Below are positions 13,300-25,059 of a stretch of 64,000 nt of DNA, in pieces. The translations under genes were made by a program, and so were the position numbers. This DNA is from Cheilinus undulatus (lineage: Eukaryota > Chordata > Actinopteri > Labriformes > Labridae), in the NCBI RefSeq assembly GCF_018320785.1, contig NC_054886.1, positions 30,701,732 through 30,765,731 on the forward strand, read 5' to 3'. The notes under the pieces were generated by a model that saw nothing but the letters and a program-made list of their open reading frames with translations, was not told where the DNA came from and did no database searches. Positions within the stretch are counted from its first letter, which is position 1; every line of letters starts with the position of its first letter.

Positions 13300-15219
13300 C
13301 TAATCCAGGCTTTACGGTACTCCTTTGCTCTGCGAATTTCAGTCTTCCTCTCTGAACAGTAGGGGTTTTAACAGAGCATTTCTACGACACAACACAGCTC
13401 TGCTGTCTTTAAGCTTTGGAACTAGAGTTGAGCATAATCATCTGGCCAGAGGGTTAAACTCAGATCCTTTTGTTGTCAGCACCACAATTACGAGACAGTT
13501 AAACTATTAATTAAGTTCTTTTTAATCATTTTAGGCCTACAATCCCAGTCAACAGCTCTGTCTAAACTGTAACATGCCACCAGTAGCCACTTCATGACGA
13601 CTGCTTTACTGCTCCAATGCACCAATGTAAACAACCACTAACTGACAGCAACGTTAGCATCTTCTTGGAACAGGTGGTTTAGTTTTGTTACAATCTAGAA
13701 AATGGGGATAAAGCTGTCAGGAGGCTGTGTCAGATCATATTCGCATATTACTGAAGAACTGAGGGATGATATTCAGTCCAAGAATGTGGACGTTAACCTG
13801 TAAAGAGGGTCGAAAGGACAGTGGTGCTAGCACAGCTAATGCTAACAATTTTTTGGTGGAAGTGACTAACAAGTCAATACTTCTGTCCTGTTAAAAATTT
13901 CCATTGTGAACCAGTTGTTAGTGTGCGGGATGGCAAGAATTAATCATTGCAACACAATACTAAAACATCGGCTAACGACATCCGTTACCACATTACTTGC
14001 TGATTGTCTGACGTCAGTCAAGAGGGACGATATTGGTTGATACTGATGATACACCAATGCTTCGTTTGTCCCAGTTTTCACCTCTGTGATGCCTCTGTTA
14101 CTCTAAAGATGGCACAGTGGGTATTCATTCCTCATTCCCTATAGGTAGGCATAAATATCACAACTTTAAAAGCCAATGGAAATTGGGCTACTTAGACCAT
14201 TTTTTGCATTGACTTTGAAGGTGGAGAAATTAATGCACCACTATCTCTGCATTTTAAAACAAGCTCTTTTGATGGGAAAAGTGAAAGAAAATCAAGAAAA
14301 TCTTTCCGTAGGAAAGTCCCAATGCCCTGTAGATCTCTCACATGAACCTTATGTCTAGAAGAGTAGCAAAGAGGAAATATTAGCGGGGCTTCTAGGTAAA
14401 ACACGTCTGAATTTCCCTTCTGTTTGGACACTGTAGGAATCATGCTGATTTTACTACTGATGCTCGTTTGTATGTATGCTGTTAAGACACGCTGCTTTAG
14501 AGAAACCAAAGGAAAGTGACACAAAATGACAAGATTACACAAAAAAAAGCACTGAATTTCATTTAAAAGTGACAACACGCCCATCTTATTTCTAACCTTG
14601 AATACGCTCAGTTTGGTTAGGATTGATAAATGTGTTTTCCCCCATAATTTCATTTGACTATACTACAAAACTTAACTCCTTCCTCACTGCACTCAACATC
14701 CACCTCTCCATACACGTTACTTTGCTTTCTTATCATTTTGGCCACAAAAAGACAAAACTGTCTTCTTAAAGAAGCAAAGTTTTGACAGATGTTTAGATCT
14801 TGAAATGAAAATTGCACTTTCAGCTCTTAAACTCCACCCTAGTCCAACGTAGAAGAAAACTACCAACTGAAACTTAATTAAACGAGAAATATTGTCTGTC
14901 CATTGACACTAACTGCCTCTCTTTTCTTTGACTTCCTTTGTTTCAAGTCTATTTTCTCTCTGCAAACGTGCTACAACCATCCTCAGTTTGATCCTCAGTT
15001 TGAAAAAAAAAAAGTATTAAAAATAATAGAATCAAGTTGTCTTCAACACTTGGCAATTTACTGGTTAATCCAATATGGTGCCTTTTTATTCTGTCTTTGC
15101 TCTGCTGTATTTTGTTCCCTCTCTTAGCCTTTATTTTTTCTGCTTCTCACTACAATGTCGCTCCCCTCATACACTGACTCTCTCACCTTCCTACCTCCTC
15201 ACTTTCTCTCTCCCTCTCT
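13300..15219. other. pip4p1 3' flank / possible 3' UTR
   Basis: No recognisable gene. A 153-codon open frame at 14192-14653 (minus) shows no domain resemblance and is treated as chance. Confidence 0.35.
15130..15135 (-). terminator. Possible polyadenylation signal of pip4p1
   Basis: AATAAA on the minus strand (TTTATT on plus) lies about 85 nt past the pip4p1 stop codon. This is close to the stop, so a longer 3' UTR using a more distal signal is equally possible; the sequence alone does not decide. Confidence 0.25.
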
Positions 15220-18200
15220 CTACGTCATGTTGGATATGGGGTCGCTGATTTTCAGACACCTCCAGTAGATGGTTCTTGCAAAGGTGAACAGGAGGAGCAG
15301 GATCAGCAACACCCAGGAGACATAGATCCCTTTGGACTGCTGTGCAGGACGCCACGTTCCAACCTGAAGGAACAGAAAGGTTTTTAAGGAAGGAATACCG
15401 AAACTAAGAGATATTTCAGAGGTCTGAGGGACAAAAGCTGCCAGATTTGTGTCAGATCAGGGATGCTAACTTTCTTAAATCCTGGTTCTTATGCCGTCCT
15501 TCATCTTGATATCATCTTGGCCAGGCATGACAGAGTGAATGTTATAAAAGTGACGCTTCTCTGGAGCCACTGCATTTCCTGATACTTTTTTATTTCATAA
15601 CAGAGCTGTGCAACTTGACTGGTGCCACGACTCAATTATAACATCATGCTAGTATCATGGTGCATCCCAATTCATCCACATGGGTTGCATTTTCAATGTT
15701 TTTATATCCCTGCACATGGCTACTTTTTAATGGAGGCCTGGTACCTTCAGTATAGAAGGTAACAAGCCTTTATATGAAGCCCAGTATCCCTAGGGGAGGA
15801 AATCTACTAACAAGTCTAAACAATTGGAATATCATGAAAAAGTTAATCTTTTCCCCATAGGGTTTAATTCAACAAGTTTAACTTCCGTATATTCGAGATT
15901 CATCACACAAAAAAGGAATATTTCTCCAAATATCATAATATTGTTTTAAAGTCAAATCACTCATCTATCATTTTTTCTCTCTGGCTCAGTCCACACAACC
16001 ACAATCATGGGAAAGACTGCCAACTTTAGAGCTGCCCAAAGGACAATTATTGGCACCCTCCATGAGGGGGGTAAGCCACAGAAGGTCACTGCTGAAAGGC
16101 CAGGCTGTTCTCAGAGGCTGGATCAGAGCGTATTCATGGAAAGTTGACTGAAGGGAAAAGAAAAGGAGCACAAGCAACAGGAATGAGCTCAGCCTTCAGA
16201 GGACTGTCAGACAGAGCAGATTCAAGAACACCACCACAGAGACGGGTTCAGGAAATGGATCACAGGTGTGGTCTTCTTAGTGTTAGGCAAATCCTAAAAC
16301 ACAGACATCATGGACTGTTGCTCAGCGGGCCAATGTCGTGTTTTCAGATGAAAGTAAATATTGTTTTTCATCTGTAAATTAAGGTCTCAGAGTCTGGAAG
16401 AAGATCAGAGAGGCACAGAACCCAAGGTGATTGAAGTCCAGTGTTTCCAGTTTCCACAGTCAGTGATGGTTTGGTTAGCCATGTCATCTGCTGCTGTTGG
16501 TCCACTGGTCTTTATCAAGTCCAGAGTCAACTCTGTCAGCCATCTACCAGGAGATTTAAGAGCACTTAATGCTTCTATCTGCTGAGTAGCTTTAAGGAGA
16601 TATGGATTTTCTCTCCCATTAGGACTTGGCACCTGTCCACAGTGAAGCCAAACTACCAGAAACTGGTTTACTGACCATGGTGTTATGTCAAGAGGAAGAT
16701 GAGTGACTAAGATTCAAGGGTAAAAAAGCGGCAAAAGTTGCAGGAAATTGAATTAATAAGCCAAAAGACGTGGAAAGATGGCCATAAGGTAGCAAAACTG
16801 AGGCAAAAGTGGGCAGAAAAATGGCCAAAATGGAATTAGTGCCAAAAGAAGTCGCAAAGATGGTCATCAAGTGGCAAACCAGTGGCACAAAAGAGCATAG
16901 AATGGCAAAATTTGGTTTAAATGGCAAAAAATGACAAAATAGGGTACAAAAAAAGTATGGGCAATACGGGCAAAAAAGGCTAAACTGTGGCAAAACTTGC
17001 TAAAATTGAATTAAGGTGCCAAAAGAAGTGGCAAAGATTGCCATAAAATGTCAAAAATTGGTTAAAACGGCAAAATATAGCCAAAAAAAAAAAAAAAAAA
17101 AAAATCCGAAGTTGGCTAACAGGGTGGCAAAACTGTGGTAAAGTGGGCACAGAGTAGCAATAATGGGTTAAAAAATGACAAAAAAGAAAAAAATGGAACA
17201 ATTAAAAAATGCAGAAAGGAAAAAGAAGCAGCAAAAGTGGGCCAAAATTGCAAAAAATAAATTTATGTGCCAAAAGAAGTGGCAAAGATGGCCACGAAAA
17301 ACAGACGAACTGAAAGCTGCTATCATGGCAATCTGGGCTTCATAACATCCCAGCAGTGCCACGGACTGACTGACTCCACGTCATGTTGCATAGATGCTGT
17401 AAATTGTGCAGAAAGAGCCCTGACCAAGCACCAAGTTCATAAAGATAATGTTCCAAAAGGTTGACATTTCTGCATCATAAATCCTTTTTTAATGGTGTTT
17501 TGTAATACTCTAATATTTTGAGATGGTGGATTGGGGTTTTCTATGAGCTGTAAGCCGTAATCATCAAAAAAAAAGTCTTGTGTGATGAATCTAGAACATA
17601 TGGAAGTTTCCCTTTTTTGGATAGTATTATAGGAAACATTAACTTTTTCATGCTTTTGCCATTTTTTTTTTTTTTGAGTTGCAGTAGAACAAACGACATC
17701 TGCATCTTGATGCATCTTTGAAAAGAGTATTTTCAACACCACTAAGTCTCCTCATAGACACTCACTATGAGTCCTGCAGTAGAAGCAGCGAGGACGATGA
17801 ACAGCATGAGGCACAGCAGGCTCCTCCTCCTGGGGTACCTCCGGCCGATAGAAGAGCTGGAAATGAAACCAGAAGGGTTTTAACAGCTAAAACAAAATTA
17901 AAAGTGGGATTTCTTTTCCTCACAAGTACCAGAAGAAACACAGAGATGGCTGAGGTTCTTACACTTTTCGGCAGTGTGGACATCGGGCCAAGGTCCGGTC
18001 TGAAAACTCCGTCCACTGAAAGAGAGCGAGAGCATTGATATAAGTGAGTGTCAGCCTTTGTGCGTGTGCGTGGGTGAGATTTTGTCCTACCAGGAATGTG
18101 TTGGAGCAGTGCCCACAGATGATCCTGACGCCAACAGGCTGGTGCTGCGGTTCAGGACTGTCCCGGCCGATGTGAACTGGTCCCAGGTTGATGATGCGTT

Positions 18201-21200
18201 TACTGGCAGAAGAAACCAACAGGGGACTTTTTCAACAATGAAAACTGGAGGTTATTGCACTTCAGAGTCACGTAGTTTCAGTTCATAAAAGGACAGACTC
18301 GCCACTTCCACATGAACTTCATGTCAGCCAAGAGAAGTGAAAGAGAACTCTGGAGTGTTTTTGACTCAGTAGTTTCTGACAGGATTTCCCTTTTTCATCT
18401 CATTGTTTGATTTAACTTTGGTTTCGCCAAACAATCCATAATCAACGTCTTTGTCTAAACACTGACTTTAAGACTACCTAAATATTAAATATCCTGCTTG
18501 TAATAAAAACACAGAAGACTTGAAGAGACTCTGCATTGTTTTGAAAGCTCTGTTGATCAATTTAAAATCTTTTAACTCACTGTTCAGGTTTTCCAGCATA
18601 AACGTTACTGTTTTTCCCTCCTACCACTGTCTTCCACTCAGTCTTCAACAAAGTTAGATCAAACTGTATATACTGATGCCATTTAAGGCCAAGATATGCC
18701 AGAACAACAAGAATCCTGCTGATATTAGCTGATATAAACCAGAGTAAACAAGATAAGATATGAGTAAATCTATTGATTCAAGCAGAGAACAAAGTTGACA
18801 CAGACAGTCTGTACTGTTACCTACTGTAGATTAAAGCTTGTCTTTGTTATTGTAGGCTGATTAGACTGATTATTCTGGTACAACCATTCTTTTGTGAGTG
18901 TTTAAAAAGTTAAGATTAAAAACTCCATCCTAAAAAAAAACCTTCAGCCATCTGTGCCAGCAGCTCTGAAAACAACACTATCTCACCCATGAATGTGTTT
19001 TTATCAAATGACTCTTCTAAACAGATGGTGCGATTACGAGCCAAAAGCTGAGATAGGGGAAAAATAATCCCACTCTGTTCCTCCGTCTCACCAGTATGGT
19101 CTCGGACAGGCGATCCTCTGCGACGTGACTTTGCAGATCAGCAGACAGTTACACGGACAGCGGACGTACTTCTTTCCAACGGGGGCGTTCTTTATCGGCT
19201 GAGGAGACACAAAGGAGGGAGGAATAAAAATATCCCAGAAGACAACAGTTTTAAGTAGCTCATTTATAATTTTATCAGCAGAAATGTTGAATCCTCTGAG
19301 AGGAGATGATGGAGAAGCTAAGACGCTGCTGATGAGTGGTTGGTGAAATGGGACTCTGGGCTTTAAAAATAGAATTTTATTGTGTTTGATTGCAAATATC
19401 TCTGCCTTTTTGATACTGTAGGACAGGGGTGTCACACTCATGGCCTCGGGGCCAAATCCGGCCCGTGATACAGCCCACCTGATCATATCTTTTTTTATTA
19501 TAACTGACCCACTGGTATGAGGTCTGCAGATTCCCTCCACAATAAAAATGTAAATTAAACCCCTGATGATTTGAATATCCTTGTTAAGTCACAAAAACAT
19601 TTTAAAAAGAGTAAAAATTATCAGATAAAAATCAGGAAAGTGGGGGGGAAAAAAAATATTTGTTTTCATTTCATATTTAAAAATTTTGCATCTCAGAATT
19701 ACCACTTTAATCTATGATTTTGATTTTTTATTTCATATCTTAACCTTTTCAATTCATAATTTGGACTTTTATCACATATTTAAACCTTTTGGAATTAAAA
19801 ATGTTACATTTTGAATCATATTTTGACCTTTTTAGCTAAATATTTCAAATTTCATCTCAAAATTTGATCTCCCAACTCCTAACTTGACTTTTAATCTCAT
19901 ATTTTTGACTTTAGACTCAAAGAACTAGTAATTTGAACTGATATTTTGACCTTTTCAACTCATGATTTTGACTTTCTATCTCATATATTTGCTTTTTAAA
20001 ACTATATATATTTTTTTTACTTTTAATAATGTGTTTTGACCTTTTGAACACATACATTTTTTTCATCTCAGAGTTTGAGCTCTTTAAATTATCATGTTGA
20101 CTTTTTTTAATCTCAAAAGGGTGTTTTTTTTCTTCTGCCCATAATTTATCACTGGTGAAAATGAGGTTGAAAGTTTATGGTTTAATGTTGACCCTGTTAG
20201 GCTCTCAGGTTAGACCTAAATTCAGAATCTAGCCCCTGCTGAGACTGATTTTGACAGCCCTGCTGTAGGATGTGTGAAACAATTAAACCATGATTATAAA
20301 CATCATATATTTGACACCACTGCTATGTAGATTTTTGATGAGATTTGACAAAAATACAAAATAACCCTGTAATGTCAAAGTGAAAACCGATTTCTACAAA
20401 GTAATACCAATTAAATAAAATAAAAATATGTATTGTAAAATAAGTGACTGCATAAGTATTCACCCCCTTCAAGTCAACATTCAGTAGAGTCACCTTTGGC
20501 TGCAATCACAGCTCTGAGTCTGTGTGGATAGGTCTCAGTCAGGCTTGCGTATCTCAATACTGCAATGTCATTATATTCTTTACAAATCTGCTCAAGCCCT
20601 GTCAGGTTACACAGGGTCCAAGTCCAAGTCCAGTTTCAAGTTCAGACACAAATTCTCTATTGGTTTGAGCTCTGGGTGTTGACTCAGACACTCCAGAACA
20701 TTCACCTTGCTGTCTTTAAACCATGTGTGCGTAGCTTTCGCTGTACACTTCAGGTCATGGTCTTGCTGGAAAATAAATCTTCTCCTAAGCTGTAGTTCAA
20801 AATAAGATTGTCCTCCAGGATTTTCTATTCTGACACGCACATTTTACCCTCTATCTTTACAAGCCTTCTAGGGTCAGCTATCAAGAAGCATCCCCACAGC
20901 ATGATGTGGCCACCACCATGCCTCACAGTGGGGATGGTGGTTTTGTGGGGATGTGCAGTGTTTTGCATCTTGTCTGATGGTCAAAAGGCTCCATTGTGGT
21001 CTCATCAGAAAAAGAACTTTCTTCCCATAGACCATGGAGTCTCCCACATGCCTTTTGGTGAACTCTAGTCCAGATTGAATCTGAGATTTATTAAATCAAT
21101 AAAAGGGTAAATCATCCAAGAGGGTGAATACTTTTCATAGGCAGAGCACACTTCTGAGATGGGGAGAATTAGAAATAAAGGCCTGACTACAAAGGCTTAG

Positions 21201-24200
21201 TACCTTCTGCAGTATGTTAATTAAGGCCCCAGTTGTGATTTTTGTAGGCCAAATTCCCTAGATAGGAAGACTAATAACTCACAGTAGCTTCATTGCAGAT
21301 GCTGCACTTCACCACATGTTGATGCGTCTTGCCCTCCACAGAGATGGCGCTCTGACAAACCCGGCAGCTGATGACCGGAGCGCTGCTGCTGTCTGGGCTG
21401 CCCTGCGGGGAGTATGGAGGTGGCGGCTCGCCTGGTGCAACCGCACTGGGGAACGGTGCCAAACCTGGAGAGACAAATGACCAGGAGGAGAGTTTACTGT
21501 CAAATTGGTCTCAAAGTTTTTCAACACAGATCCCTGGAAAGTATGACCTTGTCTCTGAATGAAGCATGGCCTTTTTAGAGCTATGTCAAGGAGGTGGAGC
21601 ACAAAGTAACTTTTCTGTAACTTCAAAACTTTGCAGCCTGCACCAAAAAAAGTTTCTTAGAAATTTGGTGCAGGCAGTCTCAGTCCTCTGAGGATAATTT
21701 TGATATTTTGTTTTTTTATCTGCATACACCAACAGGTTAAAATGATAGATAATTACAGTTTGTTTTGCAAAATACCCGAGAAGCCATGCGAAATATATTT
21801 TCAGGGAATTTAAATGTAACACTTGAGCAGGACAGGTATAGTCCCATCCTGAAACACCTGTCTAATCCCCTGACCTGAGCCAGAGTCAGTGTGCTTTTTG
21901 GACTTGAAACATAGTATTCAGTGTGCTTTTGTTGACTATTCCTGGTAAAGTGTCTGCAGGTTCATGTTACATGTTAGTAGATCAATTTTATGGAGACACA
22001 CAGTATGCACACAAAAGAACAGTCACTTTTTGAGCAGCCTGAACACTGACACAGTGAGTGAAACTGGTTGTTCCTCCCTGAGGTTACCCGACAGCGTGAC
22101 TCAAGTATCCTGTGCTGCATTAATATCTTCTTCAAACAAACTATCAACTTGCAGTGAGTCAGGGACTGATAATCTAATGCTGTGTCACAATTTTATCAGT
22201 TTACATGATGCTATGTGTGAGCAGCGCATCAGCAGGAATGCATTTATGAGATGTAGTATAACAACACAACAGTTGTAAAAAAAAAAAAAAAAAGAGGAAA
22301 GAGATACTAAGCAGTGGAGACTCAGGTTGCATCCTGTTCTCAGAGCCCATGGAGACACCTTTACAGTTGTGCAAAAGATGTTCAATTATGATACTCTCCT
22401 TTAGCACAGAAGCAGATTGTCAAATCTCAGAGACAGTGTTAATTTCGTCGACTGAAACTATGACTAAAAATGTTGGTTGACTAGACTAAAACTAACAAAA
22501 ATAGATCTGGGATGACTTAAAATGACAAAAAGTAAGTTTAGTTTTTGTCAAGATGACTAAAACTAGACTAAAATGTAATGTAGTTTTCGTCGGACATTCA
22601 AAATCTGTGATATTTCTCCACTGTGGGTAAATCTGTCAAAAAAAACAATGCAGCTGTAGCTCTTCTGCCTCTCAGCTGTAGAAAGCAGGGACCCCAGGTT
22701 TGGCAGGGTACAGAGAACACACTAAGATGATTTGGTACCTGATTTAGGCAAGAAAATAAATGCTTGGACTAAAAGTAAAGACTAAAATGTGAGGACTTTT
22801 ATGGACTAAGCGGTGTTCATTTTGGCAGCAATTTCTAATTTTAGTCTTAGTTTTAGTCTTTAAATGAAATTCATTTTAGTTTTAGTCACATTTTAGTCAT
22901 TTGTACCCTTTTTAGATTTTTAGTCAACAAAAACTCAAAAACATTTTAGTCTAGTTTTGGGCCATGATACATTATCTCCATCTAGTTAGAGCTAATGGAT
23001 TGGATGGTTGAATTTTGACTGTTTCTGCAAGATAAGGTTGTCATGCTGCAGGATTTCTAGGTTTTGATATCACTTTTCTTCTAATCCAAGTTTATTGATT
23101 TCTGTTTGACATGACTTTTTGTTGTATATTATTGTATATTTTAGGGATGCTCGATATTGGATTTTTGCTGATGTCTGATATGCTGATATTTACGGATTAA
23201 TTTTAGCTGATACCGATATTTAAATATATTTTACACAACTAAAAATTCAGTCCTTTGAACACAATTTTAGGTTTAAGGATGAAAAAAGAAACACTTTTTT
23301 CTTAAAACAAAGTTTAAATAATGAGAATGAATACAGAAAAAGATCTCAACTTACATAGGTCTGTTCGTCCAGCCTAAAACTCCACTAATTTATTAGAACA
23401 TATGGACAAATGTTGCATTTGATATATGTTGATATGCACGGCCAAAATATCGGATTTAAGTATCGGCAAAAATTTTGATACCTGCCGATCTGGCCGATAA
23501 TATCATGCATCCCTATTAATTTGTGTATATTTCTGTAGTTCTGTTCACATGTTTAATTATTTGACTAAACAATATAGGCACTAAATAGTTATTACAAGTT
23601 GTCACATCTGAACATGTTACAGATCAATTGGTTTTACATAATCAAATCATATCAGAATGGATTTAACTGTTTAAGGCCTATTGTATCAAATTGATACATA
23701 CTTTTATGATACCTCTATCTAATTAGGTTAATAACTGAATTACTTAACAACCTTTTGAATATGATACACAATAATAAAAATGCCATCAAGTGGATTACAA
23801 AAACACCAAACGTATCAAAGGTGATACTAAAAAACAATATATGTTAAATTTTATGTAATGTTTTTCTTTTTTGGAGTAAAAGGTTAAATAAACATTTCAC
23901 TTCCAAAAAATGAAAATTTTCTTGTTTTTTTTTTTTTGAGTTTCAGGCATTAAGGGGTTAAATTATGTCTATTTTAAGATTTTGCAAGAAAAAGGAACAT
24001 CGCCAAAAATATTTCCTTGATTTATAAGGGTAAAGGCATTAAGGTAACAGGTGTAACGGCTGTAAGAGTTCCCGTGTTAACTGCGTCTGTTGTTGTACAG
24101 CTTCAACACAACTTTCTTTCAATTTATTTGTATTGGAGGAAGAAAATTGTGGTAATTTTTTAAAATCATGATAAGACAGTAGACAGAAAGGCATTCTTTG

Positions 24201-24762
24201 CAAAACTCTCCGTCTTCAGCGTCAGTTGTACCTACGTCAAGTACGAACGCATTTGGATGAAGGTCACCAGGTTGCACGGTCACCCATTACACCGTTACGC
24301 GACAAATAAGTTGTTGTCGCTCATTAAATAAAATCTGACCTAACTTAAATTTACTGTTTATTGTTGATAGTTTCTTCCCTCTGAGTGTGTGCTATTACCT
24401 CCTGTACACGTGTGAAGTATAAAAACGTTGTTAAGATCCATTTAAACAGTTCAAGCTGGATTCTCGTTATCTGAATTGCTTCATACTTGCAGGTTCCGTT
24501 GGCTAACTGCTAGCTACGTAGCTTACAAACTTAAACTAACACTAGCTAATATTTTTTGTGCAGACAGCATACATTTAAAAGGTTAGGTACAAACGACATC
24601 GTCCGTTGTTAACATTTAATTATATCTAATTTATCTGGTAGGTGAAACAGCGGACATACTCTGCGGTTTTGACAGATAACCGTGCGAGCTGCCTCCCGGA
24701 GAGAAGCCGTTGGTCCCGTCGTGCTGCTCGGACAGCAGCGGCGACCGTTCCCCATCCGCCAT
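15220..24762 (-). CDS. pip4p1: PtdIns(4,5)P2 4-phosphatase type I (TMEM55B-like), 7 coding exons
   Basis: Coding exons (minus strand, 5' to 3'): 24660-24762, 21283-21464, 19092-19198, 18091-18202, 17963-18015, 17766-17856, 15220-15363. All junctions are GT-AG and in frame, giving 263 aa. The protein starts [13 protein letters not shown] and has a proline-rich PPPPYS stretch at about 48-53. CxxC-type pairs follow at 68/71, 88/91, 160/163 and 180/183, with the cysteine-rich [14 protein letters not shown] segment at 104-117. The CX5R phosphatase signature CKVTSQR is at 117-123. Two hydrophobic segments (about 199-219 and 230-250) near the C-terminus fit the family's two-membrane-helix topology. 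The family is reported to act on late endosome/lysosome membranes, removing the 4-phosphate of PtdIns(4,5)P2; the mammalian TMEM55B protein also recruits JIP4 for lysosome positioning. The residues between the C-rich core and helices ([20 protein letters not shown]) resemble TMEM55B more than TMEM55A, hence the symbol. Length is slightly shorter than mammalian TMEM55B. The exact donor of exon 1 is inferred from frame and the GTATGT consensus. Confidence 0.95.
16700..17310. repeat. Degenerate GGCAAAA-type minisatellite array 1
   Basis: Irregular repeats built from words such as GGCAAAAGTTGG, TGGCAAAGATGGC and AATTGAATTAAGGTGCCAAAA, interrupted by a pure A run near 17083-17104. Same family as the arrays at 26.7-28.2, 32.9-34.15 and 46.2-46.9 kb. 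Confidence 0.75.
17320..17630. repeat. Dispersed repeat fragment shared with 52.2-52.6 kb
   Basis: CAGCAGTGCCACGGACTGAC and then GTGATGAATCTAGAACATATGGAAGTTT match the copy at 52.25-52.53 kb. It overlaps the right end of the Tc1-like element in pip4p1 intron 6. Confidence 0.5.
19424..20262. mobile_element. hAT-type element with perfect 8-bp TSD, in pip4p1 intron 2
   Basis: Left end CAGGGGTGTCACACTC; right end, reverse-complemented, CAGGGCTGTCAAAATC. The flanking 8-mers CTGTAGGA at 19416-19423 and 20263-20270 are identical, as expected for hAT integration. The interior from about 19560 to 20130 is a degenerate array of TTTTGACTTTTTATCTCATAT-like units. No transposase; non-autonomous. Confidence 0.85.
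20325..21150 (-). mobile_element. Tc1-like transposon remnant, in pip4p1 intron 2
   Basis: On the minus strand a transposase C-terminal part is readable at 20840-20607: [20 protein letters not shown] followed by [13 protein letters not shown], the Tc1 DDE landmark around the catalytic Asp/Glu. The non-coding ends carry AGTATTCACCCCCTTCAAG (left) and AATCAATAAAAGGGTAAATC / GGGTGAATACTTTT (right). Decayed. Confidence 0.75.
22434..22965. repeat. Inverted-repeat MITE of the GTTAATTTCGTCGAC type
   Basis: Left arm begins AGTGTTAATTTCGTCGACTG and is full of GACTAAAACTA words. The right arm (22835-22960) holds the complementary TTTTAGTCTTAGTTTTAGTC words, so the element can fold on itself. It lies in pip4p1 intron 1. 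The right terminus is eroded. Confidence 0.55.
23142..23515. repeat. TAGGGATGC-type MITE, copy 2
   Basis: Termini TAGGGATGCTCGATATTGG and, reverse-complemented, TAGGGATGCATGATATTATC; strongly inverted ends. Interior matches copy 1 at 12.97-13.29 kb. In pip4p1 intron 1. Confidence 0.65.
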
Positions 24763-24840
24763 CGCTCCCACCGGACCACGGCCTTGTCTAAACGCCCTCA
24801 GAAGGAGTCTCTGCTTCGGCTGCGGCTGGTGGGGATTTCT

Positions 24841-25040
24841 GGAAGAGTCACGTAGCAGATTTTAATCCCAGAAGCTGTCAGTTTGAGCCCCACATGACAC
24901 TGCGAGAACACAGAAGGCGGAAGCAAAATAACAAAACATCTGTCATATGACGGGGATCTGAGTCACGGCTGTGAGTGACAGATCAGTCGGCCAATGAGCG
25001 AGCTCAGAAGGGATGGGTGGTACCAGTGACGTCGAATGAG
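24841..25040 (-). promoter_or_regulatory. Putative pip4p1 promoter region with CCAAT, CRE-like and CLEAR-like motifs
   Basis: Immediately upstream of the pip4p1 start codon the sequence becomes locally GC-richer. It holds a CCAAT box (24991-24995), a CRE/ATF-like TGACGTCG (25027-25034) and GTCACGTAGC (24847-24856), which matches 8 of 10 positions of the TFEB/TFE3 CLEAR consensus GTCACGTGAC. Mammalian TMEM55B is a reported TFEB/TFE3 target, so the CLEAR-like site is plausible, but the palindrome is imperfect. No TATA box is evident, as expected for a housekeeping gene. Motif-level evidence only. Confidence 0.4.
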
Positions 25041-25059
25041 CCGTTAGATCCAGGGCCGT

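Larger units (their letters stand above)
15815..17690 (+). mobile_element. Tc1-like transposon with internal minisatellite, in pip4p1 intron 6
   Basis: The left terminus is GAATATCATGAAAAAGTTAATC and the right terminus, reverse-complemented, GCATGAAAAAGTTAATG, so the inverted ends are recognisable. Broken transposase frames run from about 16005 to 16680, including [20 protein letters not shown] and [20 protein letters not shown]. Between the transposase and the right end lies a GGCAAAA minisatellite (16700-17310). Multiple stops make it inactive. Confidence 0.75.

Noticed and set aside
14192-14653. 153-codon frame on the minus strand downstream of pip4p1
   Set aside because: No domain, signal or splice context; consistent with chance in 3' flank DNA.
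16688-17362. Three Phe/Cys-rich frames on the minus strand
   Set aside because: Again minisatellite translation, inside a transposon in a pip4p1 intron.
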